DNA of 64,000 bases from contig ONCM01000013.1 in NCBI GenBank assembly GCA_900316305.1, positions 1-64,000 of the forward strand, in the 5' to 3' direction. Made by a program: the position numbers and the translations under genes. The stretch comes from an uncultured Bacteroidales bacterium. Lineage in GTDB: Bacteria > Bacteroidota > Bacteroidia > Bacteroidales > WCHB1-69. Position 1 is the stretch's first letter; every line of letters begins with the position of its first letter. A model generated the notes under the pieces. The model made no database searches and was not told the DNA's origin. It saw only the letters and a list, made by a program, of their open reading frames with translations. This document shows positions 16,164 through 24,785 of the stretch, piece after piece.

Positions 16164-16532
16164 ATGAAAGGTGTATATACATTTTTGCTGCTGATATGTT
16201 CGAATGTGTTCATGACATTCGCGTGGTACAGTCATCTTAAACTGCAAAGTACAGCCTGGTTCAGCAAACTGTCGCTCCCGATGGTGATTCTCTTCAGCTG
16301 GGGTATCGCGCTGATCGAGTACTGCTTCATGGTGCCGGCCAACCGTATTGGCTTCATTGACAACGGCGGTCCGTTCAACCTCTGGCAGCTCAAGGTCATC
16401 CAGGAGTTCCTCTCGTTGACCATCTTCACCATCTTCATGTTGATCTTCTTCAAGGATCAGACCTTCACCGTCAACCATTTCATCGGATTCTGTTTTCTGA
16501 TCTTGGCGGTGTATTTCATTTTTAAAAAATAG
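16164..16532 (+). CDS. DUF486 / DMT-family small membrane protein
   Basis: 122 residues with four hydrophobic segments (about 5-22, 36-56, 72-92, 100-120). The blocks SNVFMTFAWYSHLK, SWGIALIEYCFMVPANRIG and LKVIQEFLSL are those I associate with DUF486, distant relatives of EamA/DMT transporters. Transport substrate unknown. Its TAG stop at 16530-16532 is the first base-triplet of a heptamer array. Confidence 0.85.
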   Translation: MKGVYTFLLLICSNVFMTFAWYSHLKLQSTAWFSKLSLPMVILFSWGIALIEYCFMVPANRIGFIDNGGPFNLWQLKVIQEFLSLTIFTIFMLIFFKDQTFTVNHFIGFCFLILAVYFIFKK

Positions 16533-16614
16533 CTATTGGCTATTAGCTTTTGGCTGTTAGCTTTTGGCTTCGTAATGACGATTTTGGGCCAACAGCCAAT
16601 GGCTAAAGGCTAAT
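16530..16614. repeat. heptamer array with inverted arms, TAGCTATTGGC type
   Basis: The left arm (16530-16570) has TATTGGC, TATTAGC, TTTTGGC, TGTTAGC and TTTTGGC units. The right arm (16590-16614) has the complementary CCAACAGCCAATGGC type. The arms can pair over a ~20-nt loop. The array starts at the DUF486 stop codon and may act as its terminator. Confidence 0.75.
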
Positions 16615-16756
16615 GTTGAATACAAGCGCTTGAAAACAAGCATTTTAGATGCTTTTGTAGAAAAAATCCATCGAAAAAAACAAACAGATACAATATAATT
16701 AACGATTTTCCGTTAAGATTGGCGTTTTTGAATAATGTATCATCAATCAATTGCCG

Positions 16757-16906
16757 ATGGATAAAAATTTTACACCTGTCATTAAAAAAGCGGTCAAAAA
16801 GGAGAAACCTTCGCGGAAAATCATCAACAATATCCTCAATTATTCCCAATCGCTCAGTGTTATCGCCGGAATCGCGGCGCAGCCGTTGCTTTTTATCAAC
16901 AACTAA
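16757..16906 (+). CDS. small conserved-looking protein, 49 residues
   Basis: Begins MDKNFTPVIKKAVKKEK and continues with a RKIINNILNYSQSLSVI segment, ending LLFINN. The INNILNYSQSLSV block followed by a short tail resembles small Bacteroidota proteins of unknown function that I have seen beside other genes (pattern NILNxSxxLxV). It lies 18 bp upstream of folK on the same strand, which suggests cotranscription. Base composition is coding-like and there is no overlapping alternative gene. Function unknown. Confidence 0.6.
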   Translation: MDKNFTPVIKKAVKKEKPSRKIINNILNYSQSLSVIAGIAAQPLLFINN

Positions 16907-16924
16907 CCTGTCGTAAGGAATTTT

Positions 16925-17356
16925 ATGCCGCATAGCGCCGTCATCGGACTGGGCAGCAACCTGGGGAACCGCCAATTCTATCTGCAGATGGCCAACTGTC
17001 TGATCGGATGGGAAGTGGGAGCTATTGTGCGTCGCTCCACCGTCATCGAGACCCCGGCCTGGGGCTTCGAGTCCGACCCTTTCCTGAACCAAGTGATCGT
17101 GGTGGAGACCGAGCTCTCCCCAATGGAACTGTTGGATACCCTGCAATCTATCGAACGCCGTCTGGGGCGCACGCAGAAGAGCACCGTGGTGGATGGAAAA
17201 CCCGTCTATCACGCCCGTACCATCGATCTGGACATTCTGGACTATGACCGCATGAAACTGCAAAACGACCGTCTCACGCTGCCGCATCCGCACATCGCGG
17301 AACGCGAGTTCGTGATGGTACCTTTGCGCGAACTAGGGATCGACATCGGTTATTAA
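16925..17356 (+). CDS. folK: 2-amino-4-hydroxy-6-hydroxymethyldihydropteridine pyrophosphokinase
   Basis: 143 residues, a typical short HPPK. Signatures: IGLGSNLGNR at the start, ETPAWGFESDPFLNQV, and the closing RTIDLDILDYD and LPHPHIAEREFVMVPL blocks, with the two Asp of DLDILD binding Mg-ATP. It transfers pyrophosphate from ATP to hydroxymethyl-dihydropterin in folate synthesis. Neighbours: the 49-residue ORF upstream and a deoxynucleoside kinase downstream, so part of a cofactor/nucleotide stretch. Confidence 0.95.
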   Translation: MPHSAVIGLGSNLGNRQFYLQMANCLIGWEVGAIVRRSTVIETPAWGFESDPFLNQVIVVETELSPMELLDTLQSIERRLGRTQKSTVVDGKPVYHARTIDLDILDYDRMKLQNDRLTLPHPHIAEREFVMVPLRELGIDIGY

Positions 17357-17407
17357 CCATAAACCATAAACTATAAACTATAAACTATAAACTATTAACC
17401 ATTAACT
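17354..17407. repeat. heptamer array, ATAAACT/ATAAACC type
   Basis: Seven units of period 7 fill the whole spacer from the folK stop codon to the ATG of the kinase. Confidence 0.85.
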
Positions 17408-18046
17408 ATGAAGATACCTTATAACTATGTCGTTGTGGAAGGAACTATCGGCGCGGGCAAGACCACCCTATCCACCATGCTGGCCCGCGACTACAACGCC
17501 GAGCTGGTCCTCGAACGTTTCGCTGACAACCCCTTTCTGGAGAAATTCTACAAGGATCCCGTCCATTATGCGTTCCCAGTGGAGATGACCTTCCTCATGG
17601 ATCGCTACCAGCAGCTCCGCAACCTGCTCACCGCCCGCGACCTCTTCACCGACTTCGTGCTGGGCGACTATTTTATTGACAAGTGTCTGCTTTTCTCCAA
17701 AAACAACCTTTCGCAGGACGAATTTGCCCTTTTCAAGAAGGTGTTCGACACCATTTCGGGTTTCCTGCCCAAACCTGACCTGATCCTTTACCTCTATACT
17801 AATCCCGACCGGTTGCTCAAGCAGATCGCCAAGCGCAACCGTGATTTCGAGAAAGACATCACCAAGGAATATCTCTCCGACATCCAGGAAAAATACCTTA
17901 CTTACTTCCGCGAAAACCAGCAGATTCCCATTCTGCTGCTGGACACCGAGAATGTGGATTTTGTGGAAAATCCGTCTGATTATCAGAAGATTAAAACGCT
18001 TGTAACCAACCATTATGAGGCTGGCATCCACCGCATCTTGTTTTAA
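17408..18046 (+). CDS. deoxynucleoside kinase (dAK/dGK type)
   Basis: 212 residues. P-loop VVVEGTIGAGKTTLS at about 8-22; the LVLERFADNPFLEKFY segment and a DYFIDKCLLF block are characteristic of the deoxyadenosine/deoxyguanosine kinase family. It uses ATP to phosphorylate salvaged purine deoxynucleosides. The start is fixed by the end of the heptamer array one base before the ATG. Thymidine kinase is excluded by the motifs. Confidence 0.9.
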   Translation: MKIPYNYVVVEGTIGAGKTTLSTMLARDYNAELVLERFADNPFLEKFYKDPVHYAFPVEMTFLMDRYQQLRNLLTARDLFTDFVLGDYFIDKCLLFSKNNLSQDEFALFKKVFDTISGFLPKPDLILYLYTNPDRLLKQIAKRNRDFEKDITKEYLSDIQEKYLTYFRENQQIPILLLDTENVDFVENPSDYQKIKTLVTNHYEAGIHRILF

Positions 18047-18106
18047 TCCACATTGTTGTATTGAAAATTATTTTCATATAAAATAGTATCGTAGTCATTT
18101 TTTTAC

Positions 18107-18114
18107 TACTTTTG
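18107..18114 (+). promoter_or_regulatory. -7 box TACTTTTG
   Basis: Exact consensus match, 48 bp before the ATG at 18163; probably drives 18163 through the pth gene. Confidence 0.7.
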
Positions 18115-18162
18115 CGCATTAAATTGGAATCGAAGAAATAAACAAATAAGTTATATAACGTT

Positions 18163-18843
18163 ATGAAAATTAGAAGATTAGTCGCTATCTTTCTGGCAAT
18201 TGTGGTGGTGATTTTGGCCATTTTTGCCGCACGCAGCATCATGCGTCCCGAAAAATTCAAAACAGTCTATGAATTCCGCAAGGAAGCCAACGTGCAGAAT
18301 CTGCTCGCCATCCGCAGCGCCCAGGCCGTGTACAAGAACGTCCACAAGGTCTATGCTGACGACATCGACAAGCTGGTTGATTTTGTCAACAACGGCACCG
18401 TGCAGATCGAGAAGAACGTCGGTGATTTCCCGGACACCATGAGCGAAGCACAGGCTTTCAAGTTGGGCCTGATCCACAAGGAAATCGTCGAAGTGCCTGC
18501 TATCGAGAAGATTCTGGACATCGACCACAAGATTCCGAAAGAGAGCTTCAAGAACTTCCAGTACATTCCTTTCTCCAACAAGGAGAAAAAGTACGAGATT
18601 CAGACCGACTCCCTTTCCAGCAAGACCTACACCATCCCGGTCTATCGTATCGAAGTGGGTTTGGACGATCTGCTCTACAACATGGAGAAGTCCATCACTC
18701 CTGAAGGCGCTGGTCCTCTGACCCGTCTCTGGAACAAGATTTTCTACAACGACCTTGCGAATGAAAAACAATACCGTTCCCAGTACGAAGGCATCTACAT
18801 GGGCTCGTTGACCGAGGCCAGCACTGCCGGCAGCTGGGAGTAA
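18163..18843 (+). CDS. hypothetical membrane-anchored protein
   Basis: 226 residues. One N-terminal membrane segment (about 6-24, VAIFLAIVVVILAIFAA) and then a soluble domain of about 200 residues. The pattern FRKEANVQNLLAIRSAQAVYKNVHKVYADDIDKLVDFVNNG resembles the N-terminal helix and following region of pseudopilin-like proteins, but there is no prepilin peptidase site. I have no family name. It starts a run of four genes (DUF3822, rsmD, pth) with gaps of 9 bp or less, so it likely belongs to that operon. Confidence 0.65.
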   Translation: MKIRRLVAIFLAIVVVILAIFAARSIMRPEKFKTVYEFRKEANVQNLLAIRSAQAVYKNVHKVYADDIDKLVDFVNNGTVQIEKNVGDFPDTMSEAQAFKLGLIHKEIVEVPAIEKILDIDHKIPKESFKNFQYIPFSNKEKKYEIQTDSLSSKTYTIPVYRIEVGLDDLLYNMEKSITPEGAGPLTRLWNKIFYNDLANEKQYRSQYEGIYMGSLTEASTAGSWE

Positions 18844-18852
18844 TCCCCTGTT

Positions 18853-19524
18853 ATGAACACATTATTTCGTGAATATTATGGAAAATCCATTCGCATTGCG
18901 CCGGATGGATTTTCGCTTTTTAAGCGTGAGGGAGACCGGCTGACCGCCAAGGAGTACCCCCACTCTTCCGACGCTCTTCTTTCCGTGGAGGCGCCGCAGT
19001 TCTTTGCTGGCAACGAGCAGGTCACCGTCATCTCGGCGCACCATATTCCCATGCTCGTGCCCGACGAGCTCTATCAGCCCGAAAAGGAGAAAGAGTATCT
19101 CAACTTGCAGTTCGATACCTCCCGACTGGGTCAGACCTTTTCGGACAAAATGGGGCACTATCAGGCGGTCTATTTCATGACCCAGAACGACAAGGACACG
19201 CTCTCCCGGCTGCCGTTCTCCCGGACGACCGTTGCCGAGCCTACCCTCTTCTACCGTTTCCTCTGCGAGCAGGACTCCGAAACCGCCCTTTTTGTCGCCT
19301 TGAACGACAAATTCACCGACATACTGGCGGTAAACAAGAAAGAGCCGCTCTTTCTGAATCGTTTCAACCTGGTGGAGCCTGCCGACACCTTATATTTTAT
19401 ATGTGATGTCATCAAACAGTTCAATCTGCATCAGCCGGACGTTTACCTGCATTTCTTCACAGACGAGAACAAGAAGCTGCTGCAGTTGCTGAAAGCGTAT
19501 CAGATGAAAACCAGTATCCTGTAA
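18853..19524 (+). CDS. DUF3822 family protein
   Basis: 223 residues. Recognised from its position directly upstream of rsmD and from YGKSIRIAPDGFSLFK near the start and LHFFTDENKKLLQLLK near the end. The fold is thought to be actin/hexokinase-like, and the role is unknown. Nine bases after the previous stop and two bases before rsmD, so clearly cotranscribed. Confidence 0.75.
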   Translation: MNTLFREYYGKSIRIAPDGFSLFKREGDRLTAKEYPHSSDALLSVEAPQFFAGNEQVTVISAHHIPMLVPDELYQPEKEKEYLNLQFDTSRLGQTFSDKMGHYQAVYFMTQNDKDTLSRLPFSRTTVAEPTLFYRFLCEQDSETALFVALNDKFTDILAVNKKEPLFLNRFNLVEPADTLYFICDVIKQFNLHQPDVYLHFFTDENKKLLQLLKAYQMKTSIL

Positions 19525-19526
19525 TT

Positions 19527-20099
19527 ATGCGAATTATCAGTGGAAAAAACCGCGGCCGTCATATCGTTGCCCCGACCAATCTGCCGGTGCGTCCCACCAT
19601 GGACATGGGCAAGGAGAGTCTGTTCAACATCCTGAACAACTATTTCTACCTGGACAATGTGCGGGTGCTGGACCTCTTTTCCGGTACCGGCAACATCACC
19701 TACGAATTCGCCTCCAGAGGAGCGTTGTCGGTGGTGGCTGTTGATGAGAACTTGCTGTGTACCAAATTCATACAAAAGACGATTGACACGCTGCATTATA
19801 ACGATCAGGTGACGGTGATCCGGCAGGATGCCTTCGCCTACACCGCTTCGTGCCGACAGCAGTTCAACATTATCTTCGCCGATCCGCCATACGACTTGCC
19901 AGATATCGAGAAGATTATCGATAATGTGTTCGAACACAACTTGTTGCTTCCTGACGGTTGGTTGGTGATGGAACATTCTGGAAAGCACGACTTTTCGGAG
20001 CATCCGAAGTTTTATGACCACCGTCGTTACGGGAAGCTGCATTTTTCATTTTTCGTCAATATGTCCGAGGAAGAAAGCGAGGAAGCGGATGGAGAATGA
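19527..20099 (+). CDS. rsmD: 16S rRNA (guanine966-N2)-methyltransferase
   Basis: 190 residues. N-terminal RIISGKNRGRHI, SAM-binding DLFSGTGN at 49-56, catalytic DPPY at 119-122. It methylates G966 of 16S rRNA on the assembling 30S. Its last 11 bases overlap the start of pth. Confidence 0.93.
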   Translation: MRIISGKNRGRHIVAPTNLPVRPTMDMGKESLFNILNNYFYLDNVRVLDLFSGTGNITYEFASRGALSVVAVDENLLCTKFIQKTIDTLHYNDQVTVIRQDAFAYTASCRQQFNIIFADPPYDLPDIEKIIDNVFEHNLLLPDGWLVMEHSGKHDFSEHPKFYDHRRYGKLHFSFFVNMSEEESEEADGE

Positions 20100-20724
20100 G
20101 AAGAAATACCTGATTGTGGGGTTGGGTAACGCCGAGCAGCAGTATGCCGGCACGCGCCACAACTACGGTTTTGAGGTGGCCAATGCGGTGGCCAACGAAT
20201 TCAAGACCACCTTCAAGAGCGACAGGCTGGCTTACGTGGCCCGCGCCTCCTTCAAGGGTCGGGAACTCGTGATCATCATGCCCACCACCTACATGAACCT
20301 CAGTGGCAAGGCCGTAAAATACTGGCTTGCGGAAGAGAACGTCGCTGTCGATCACTGTCTGGTCATCTACGATGACATCGACCTCCCGTTGGGCATCTTC
20401 AAGATGAAGCCCAAGGGCGGCGCGGGCACCCACAACGGCATCGGCAACATTATTGAGACGTTGGACACCACAGACATTCCGCGCATGCGTTGCGGTATCG
20501 GCAAAAACTACGCCCAAGGTTATCAGGTGGATTACGTGCTGGGACGTTTCTCCAGCGAGGAACTGAAATTGGTGGAGCCCTGCATTAAAAGGGCTGTGAG
20601 TGCGGTGAAGTCGTTCGTCACGGTGGGAATGTCGATGACGATGAACCAGTTCAACACGAAAGAGACGGAGCTGGGAAAGAAATTAGAGAGCGAGGAAGCG
20701 ATGAAAAACGAGAATGATCGATGA
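20089..20724 (+). CDS. pth: peptidyl-tRNA hydrolase
   Basis: 211 residues from ATG 20089, a start that overlaps rsmD by 11 bp. Signatures: LIVGLGNAEQQYAGTRHNYGF with catalytic H24, PTTYMNLSG, and KGGAGTHNGIGN. It cleaves peptidyl-tRNA released from ribosomes. The final residues (EAMKNENDR) and the TGA stop are written in CGATGAA-type repeat sequence, so the C-terminal tail looks like repeat-derived extension. Confidence 0.95.
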   Translation: MENEKKYLIVGLGNAEQQYAGTRHNYGFEVANAVANEFKTTFKSDRLAYVARASFKGRELVIIMPTTYMNLSGKAVKYWLAEENVAVDHCLVIYDDIDLPLGIFKMKPKGGAGTHNGIGNIIETLDTTDIPRMRCGIGKNYAQGYQVDYVLGRFSSEELKLVEPCIKRAVSAVKSFVTVGMSMTMNQFNTKETELGKKLESEEAMKNENDR

Positions 20725-20760
20725 AAAAAGCGATGAAAAACGATGAATAATACGATGAAA
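20699..20760. repeat. CGATGAA array
   Basis: Five CGATGA(A) words at irregular 9-15 bp spacing (near 20699, 20719, 20731, 20741, 20753). It contains the pth stop (CGATGA) and both possible starts of the next gene (20743, 20755). Confidence 0.8.
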
Positions 20761-21351
20761 AAACTGATTTTCTTAATGATGTTGGGGTTGTCTGTGTGGA
20801 CGCTCAGCGCTCAACGGAATAACGCTCAGAAGTGGTATCAGCTTGGGTTCAGGCTCTCCACCCAATTCCCGCTGGTTCGTGAATATTCCGATGTGGACTA
20901 CCTTGAGAATCAGAAGACGGTCCATTTTGGTGGCTTTTTCCGTGCGGGGAAGTACGTTTACGGCGAAATCGGTATCGGGTACCAATATTTCAGATGCCGC
21001 TATAACACCATAGATTATACTAGTGGTCAGGAGTTGTCCGACATCGTGGAGACGCGCTATCTCGTGATCCCCTTCAAGGCTGTCGGCGATGTACAGATTA
21101 ACAAGAACATCTCGTTCATGCCGATGGTGGGCGTCATCTACCAGCCGTTGTTGAAGGTTACCGAAAACACGATCGGATACAGCAAGAAGAACATCGAGAA
21201 CCATTGGGCCTTTTTCACCACCGGCTTCGACTGGCGCTTCGCCTTCATCACCGTAGGGGTGGATTATCGCATTGCGTTGCAGGATTTCTTCTACGACAAG
21301 GCGGGAAGGAACCCGCAATACATCGGCATTTCCCTGGGTGCTATCTTCTAA
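20743..21351 (+). CDS. outer-membrane beta-barrel protein
   Basis: 202 residues with signal peptide (KKLIFLMMLGLSVWTLSAQ). The rest alternates hydrophobic and polar residues as short beta strands (YVYGEIGIGYQYF, FFTTGFDWRFAFITVGVDYRIAL) and ends ISLGAIF, typical of small eight-strand barrels in the PorT/OmpW-like group. Substrate unknown. The ATG at 20743 and the one at 20755 both lie in CGATGAA repeat units; the second gives a cleaner signal peptide. Confidence 0.75.
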   Translation: MNNTMKKLIFLMMLGLSVWTLSAQRNNAQKWYQLGFRLSTQFPLVREYSDVDYLENQKTVHFGGFFRAGKYVYGEIGIGYQYFRCRYNTIDYTSGQELSDIVETRYLVIPFKAVGDVQINKNISFMPMVGVIYQPLLKVTENTIGYSKKNIENHWAFFTTGFDWRFAFITVGVDYRIALQDFFYDKAGRNPQYIGISLGAIF

Positions 21352-21414
21352 GCCTCTTGTTTCCAAAGAGATAAAAAAATCCGCCATCCTTGCAGCAAGT
21401 AACGGAAAAAAGTG

Positions 21415-21422
21415 TATTTTTG
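21415..21422 (+). promoter_or_regulatory. -7 box TATTTTTG for tRNA-Val
   Basis: Exact consensus match, 16 bp before the mature 5' end of the tRNA. Confidence 0.8.
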
Positions 21423-21438
21423 CACCGTCATTTTGACA

Positions 21439-21513
21439 GGGAGCTTAGCTCAGTTGGTTTAGAGCATCTGCCTTACAAGCAGAGGGTCACTAGTTCGAAT
21501 CTAGTAGTTCCCA
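21439..21513 (+). tRNA. tRNA-Val (UAC)
   Basis: 75 nt. Acceptor GGGAGCT pairs with AGTTCCC (one G-T), discriminator A at 21513. D-arm AGCTCAGTTGGTTTAGAGC; anticodon loop CTTACAA between TCTGC and GCAGA; T-loop GTTCGAATC. No CCA is encoded, so 3' trimming and CCA addition are needed; the CCA enzyme is at 59716. Confidence 0.97.
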
Positions 21514-21524
21514 CGAGACTGTAT

Positions 21525-21550
21525 AGCCGTCACATTGTGGCGGCTTTTTT
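21525..21550 (+). terminator. intrinsic terminator after tRNA-Val
   Basis: Nine-pair stem AGCCGTCAC / GTGGCGGCT (one wobble) with an ATT loop, running into six T. Confidence 0.9.
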
Positions 21551-21705
21551 GTTACCGTCCCCACCGGCACGGTGCTGTCCATCAGCCCGATGCGGGTATC
21601 GTCGTCGATTTCTTTTTATTGTTGACATATTATGCCTGTCATTTTGACCGTGTAATGTATAGCATAATTTTTGTAATAATAATTTTGATATGAAAACAGT
21701 CCTAC

Positions 21706-21780
21706 ACCCAAGTACTACCCAAGTAGTAGCCAAACCCACCCAAACCCTTTTGGCTTGGGTAGGACTTGGGTAAGGCTTGG
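21706..21780. repeat. CCCAAG/CTTGGG inverted array
   Basis: The left half has ACCCAAGTACT-type words, the right half the complementary GGCTTGGGTAGG and ACTTGGGTAAGG words about 11 bp apart. It could fold as one hairpin around TTTT. It lies in the 395-bp spacer after tRNA-Val. The only other thing I see there is half of the GTCTCTAC palindrome near 21825-21847 (GCGCTG...CAGCGCGTCTCTAC). Confidence 0.65.
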
Positions 21781-21908
21781 GAACGCGGGTGCTGGTTGTT
21801 TTGAACTGGTTGTGTCGTCCGCGCTGACATACGCAGCGCGTCTCTACAAATACCCCTCACCGATACGTTTCCCCGAAGATCGTCAAATCTCAAATGTCAT
21901 GAATATTC

Positions 21909-23099
21909 TCACCACATCTTCTTCGCCTCCAACTCTATCCGCTTTTCCTCACCGTTGGCGCCTAGGATGTCCAGAACCATTCTGGGTGCATCGAAAAGGT
22001 TGTATTCTTCCTCCCAGGAATAGTCTGCTACCGGGCGGCCGTTGACGGCTTTGATGGTGTCGCCCAAGGCCATTCCGGCATTGGCGGCGTCTCCATCACG
22101 GTAAAGCGCAGAGACAAGCCAGCCGGCACCGATGTCCGTGCGGTTGCGGAAACTGTAGTCAAAGGTGGGTTGGGGTGCTGAATCGGGCTCGAAACGGCGA
22201 AGGTAGAGCACGTTGCGTTTCGCATCGATGATCAGGTTGTATTTCGACCAGATGGCGTTACCGATAACCCCAAGATAGGATCTGTCGCTGAACGCCCCGG
22301 TACCTTCTGGAATGTAGCTGATGGATTCCCCGAAGATGGTGTCGTTTTCAAAACCAGTTCCAAGTCCAATCCACTCAGACATCATATTCACAACGACTTC
22401 CTGTTTTCGGTCGCCGAGTCCCAACTGATTCACGTCCAGCAGGTGTCTTTTTCCGCTGACGGTGTCCAGTCTGAAATCCTGGGTGGTCTGCGCGGTGAAA
22501 TCGACTGACGTGCCGCTTCCTGTGTCCATCAGATACCAGCCTTTGATCTCCGTTCCACCGACCAGTGTTCCCACCCAAATCTTGATCCGATCGTCTTCGT
22601 ATTGGATTGGCAACCGCTTGTATCCATCCGTATTGGGCAATCCTGACCGGTGCCATTTCAGATAACCGTTCTCGAAATTGATCTCAAGCGGACATTCAGC
22701 GATGTTTTTGATGCCCCAAATGCCGTCAATGTGACAATCCACCACATCCCGCAGTTTGAAAACGGGCACGTAGGGATATTGTTCTTCAACGCTCCCGATT
22801 TTCACCTTCGTGCGATCCAAAATAAGTGGAACAATGGTGGCACCGGCACCGCCTCCCACTTGGGCATTTCCAACGTGTTGAGGAATCCATTGACCATTGT
22901 TCAACCACACGCTGTCCACCCCGAAAATATCCGCAGCGCCAGTGTCAAATACGATATCCAAATCAACCGTGTCGTTGATGGTGGCTTGCACGTATAAATG
23001 TCCGCGATAGAGGAACGGTATGCTGTCGTTCTGCGCATCAGCCAGCAACTGACAGCCCGCGAAAACAACTGCCAATATCCAATGGAGTGATCGTTTCAT
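21909..23099 (-). CDS. retropepsin-like aspartic protease with PDZ domain
   Basis: 396 residues with a signal peptide ending near ADAQ. Two aspartic protease motifs are present in one chain: VFDTGAAD with D52 and YLMDTGSGTS with D192. The two lobes could form a single pepsin-like active site. A C-terminal PDZ-like domain (about 310-390: GAGWLVSAL, AGMALGDTIKAVNGRPV) follows. Probable periplasmic or cell-envelope protease. Its start codon ATGAAACGA lies in a CGATGAA repeat unit; the promoter is not visible. Confidence 0.8.
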   Translation of the reverse strand: MKRSLHWILAVVFAGCQLLADAQNDSIPFLYRGHLYVQATINDTVDLDIVFDTGAADIFGVDSVWLNNGQWIPQHVGNAQVGGGAGATIVPLILDRTKVKIGSVEEQYPYVPVFKLRDVVDCHIDGIWGIKNIAECPLEINFENGYLKWHRSGLPNTDGYKRLPIQYEDDRIKIWVGTLVGGTEIKGWYLMDTGSGTSVDFTAQTTQDFRLDTVSGKRHLLDVNQLGLGDRKQEVVVNMMSEWIGLGTGFENDTIFGESISYIPEGTGAFSDRSYLGVIGNAIWSKYNLIIDAKRNVLYLRRFEPDSAPQPTFDYSFRNRTDIGAGWLVSALYRDGDAANAGMALGDTIKAVNGRPVADYSWEEEYNLFDAPRMVLDILGANGEEKRIELEAKKMW

Positions 23100-23143
23100 C
23101 GCCTATTCATCGGTTTTCATCGATCATTCATCGTCCTTCATCG
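23092..23143. repeat. CGATGAA array (minus sense)
   Basis: Five TTCATCG/TTTCATCG words fill the spacer between lepB and the protease gene and include the protease start codon. Confidence 0.8.
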
Positions 23144-23144
23144 C

Positions 23145-24785
23145 TTACAGCCGAATCTTCCGGAACATCCGTTTCCACCGCACCTTGCCCTTGTCGCTCC
23201 AAGTCTTGAACTTGTCGATGGAGAGCCAGACGATGGAGGCTTTGCCTACAATATGGTCCTCAGGCACAAAACCCCAGAAACGGGAGTCGGCGGAGTTGTG
23301 GCGGTTGTCGCCCATCATGAAGTAGTAGTCCATTGCGAAGGTATAGCTGGTGGCGATTTGTCCGTCAATCAAGACCTTGCCGTCTTTCACCTGCAGTTCG
23401 TGACCTTCGTAGTTGTGGATGATCTTCTCGTACAGGGCGATATTTTCGGGCGAAATCTGCACCGTCATGCCCTTTTGCGGGATGGTGAGCGGACCGAAGA
23501 AGTCCTTGTTCCATTTGTAGTTGCTGTCATGCGGGAAGATATCGGGACTATAGACACCGTTCTCTTCGCTCAAAATCTGCACCTCGAAGCCCTTCTTCTC
23601 AATCGCCTGCCGCTGCTCGCTGTTCAGCATGGCCACATAGCGATTCAGATCGACCTGTTGCAGATCTTCCTCGTTGAGATTCAGGTTCTTACGTTCTTTT
23701 TTAGAGAGTTGCAGTCCGGCAGGATGGGAAATCAGGCAGGCAAACTGGATGCGGTCGGGATTCGTGGCCTTTTCTCCATTGATATAGACTTGACGGTCAA
23801 TGATTTGCAGTTTGTCGCCAGGGGTGCCGATACAGCGTTTTACGTAGTTTTCGCGTTTATCAACGGGACGAGCAATCACCTTATACTCACTCCAGACCAC
23901 TTCCCTACCCTTTCCGGGCGTATAGGCTCCGGGGTATTTCATGCGCATCTGCTGGATGTACTCCGGCGAATAGCGGCGGAAGAGGTTGTTCCGCTCTGCC
24001 ATACTGGCGTTGGGGTTGAACATCGCCTCAAACTCGCGCACGATGGCGTAATAGCTCTCAGCCTGACGTTCCACCACCACCGTGTCGCCATCGGGGTAGT
24101 TGAAGACCACCACATCGTTGCGCTTCACGGGATTGAGGGCCTTGGAACGCATGTACGGCAGCTTGATGATTTCGGAGTAGGACTTGGCAGCTTGCGTGCC
24201 GGGCAGTTTATTGTGAATGAACGGAATGGCCACCGGCGTCTGCGGAGCGCGTACCCCGTAAGCTATCTTACTAACGGACAAGAAATCACCGATCATCAGC
24301 GAGCTCTCCATAGAAGAGGTCGGGATGGTGTAGAGTTCGAACCAGCAAGCGCGGATGATATAGGCGGCGGCCACCGCGAAGATCAGTGCATCGCCCCACG
24401 AGCGGGCGGACGTCTTTTTCGGGCGTTCCAGATTTTCGGGTGTAATGTACTGTTCCTTCGGTGAAAAGCCCAAATAAGGCAGGTAGAAGGGGAAGAACAT
24501 CGTGCCGAGAATCAGCGGCAGATAGCTGTATTTGTTGAATTGCCGGATAGTCTCCCAAATCATGTAATAGAACATGAAAATGCCGAGATACGGGATTAGG
24601 AACAGCACCATCCACCACCATTTCTTGCCGATGACGACCTTGATCCACAACCAGATGTTGTAGAACGGGATCAGCGACTTCCACGGCTCAAGTCCGGCTT
24701 TCTTGAAAATGCCCCACATTCCGGCCTGCCAGCCGATGAAGGAGACGATTAATATTACGATTAAAGCGGTTTTCGAGATGAACAT
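23145..24785 (-). CDS. lepB: signal peptidase I, large Bacteroidales form
   Basis: 546 residues, about twice the length of E. coli-type core enzymes. The N-terminal ~110 residues hold three or four membrane helices (DUF5684-like). The catalytic core follows: TIPTSSMESSLMIGD with Ser158, YVKRCIGTPGDKL with Lys316, and MGDNRHNSADSRFWG near residue 490. A ~130-residue insertion separates Lys316 from the last box. It removes signal peptides at the outer face of the inner membrane. Part of the dapB-parAB neighbourhood. Confidence 0.93.
   Translation of the reverse strand: MFISKTALIVILIVSFIGWQAGMWGIFKKAGLEPWKSLIPFYNIWLWIKVVIGKKWWWMVLFLIPYLGIFMFYYMIWETIRQFNKYSYLPLILGTMFFPFYLPYLGFSPKEQYITPENLERPKKTSARSWGDALIFAVAAAYIIRACWFELYTIPTSSMESSLMIGDFLSVSKIAYGVRAPQTPVAIPFIHNKLPGTQAAKSYSEIIKLPYMRSKALNPVKRNDVVVFNYPDGDTVVVERQAESYYAIVREFEAMFNPNASMAERNNLFRRYSPEYIQQMRMKYPGAYTPGKGREVVWSEYKVIARPVDKRENYVKRCIGTPGDKLQIIDRQVYINGEKATNPDRIQFACLISHPAGLQLSKKERKNLNLNEEDLQQVDLNRYVAMLNSEQRQAIEKKGFEVQILSEENGVYSPDIFPHDSNYKWNKDFFGPLTIPQKGMTVQISPENIALYEKIIHNYEGHELQVKDGKVLIDGQIATSYTFAMDYYFMMGDNRHNSADSRFWGFVPEDHIVGKASIVWLSIDKFKTWSDKGKVRWKRMFRKIRL

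Noticed and set aside
23253-24464. 403-codon open frame on the plus strand
   Set aside because: It is the antisense shadow of lepB, with no recognisable product.
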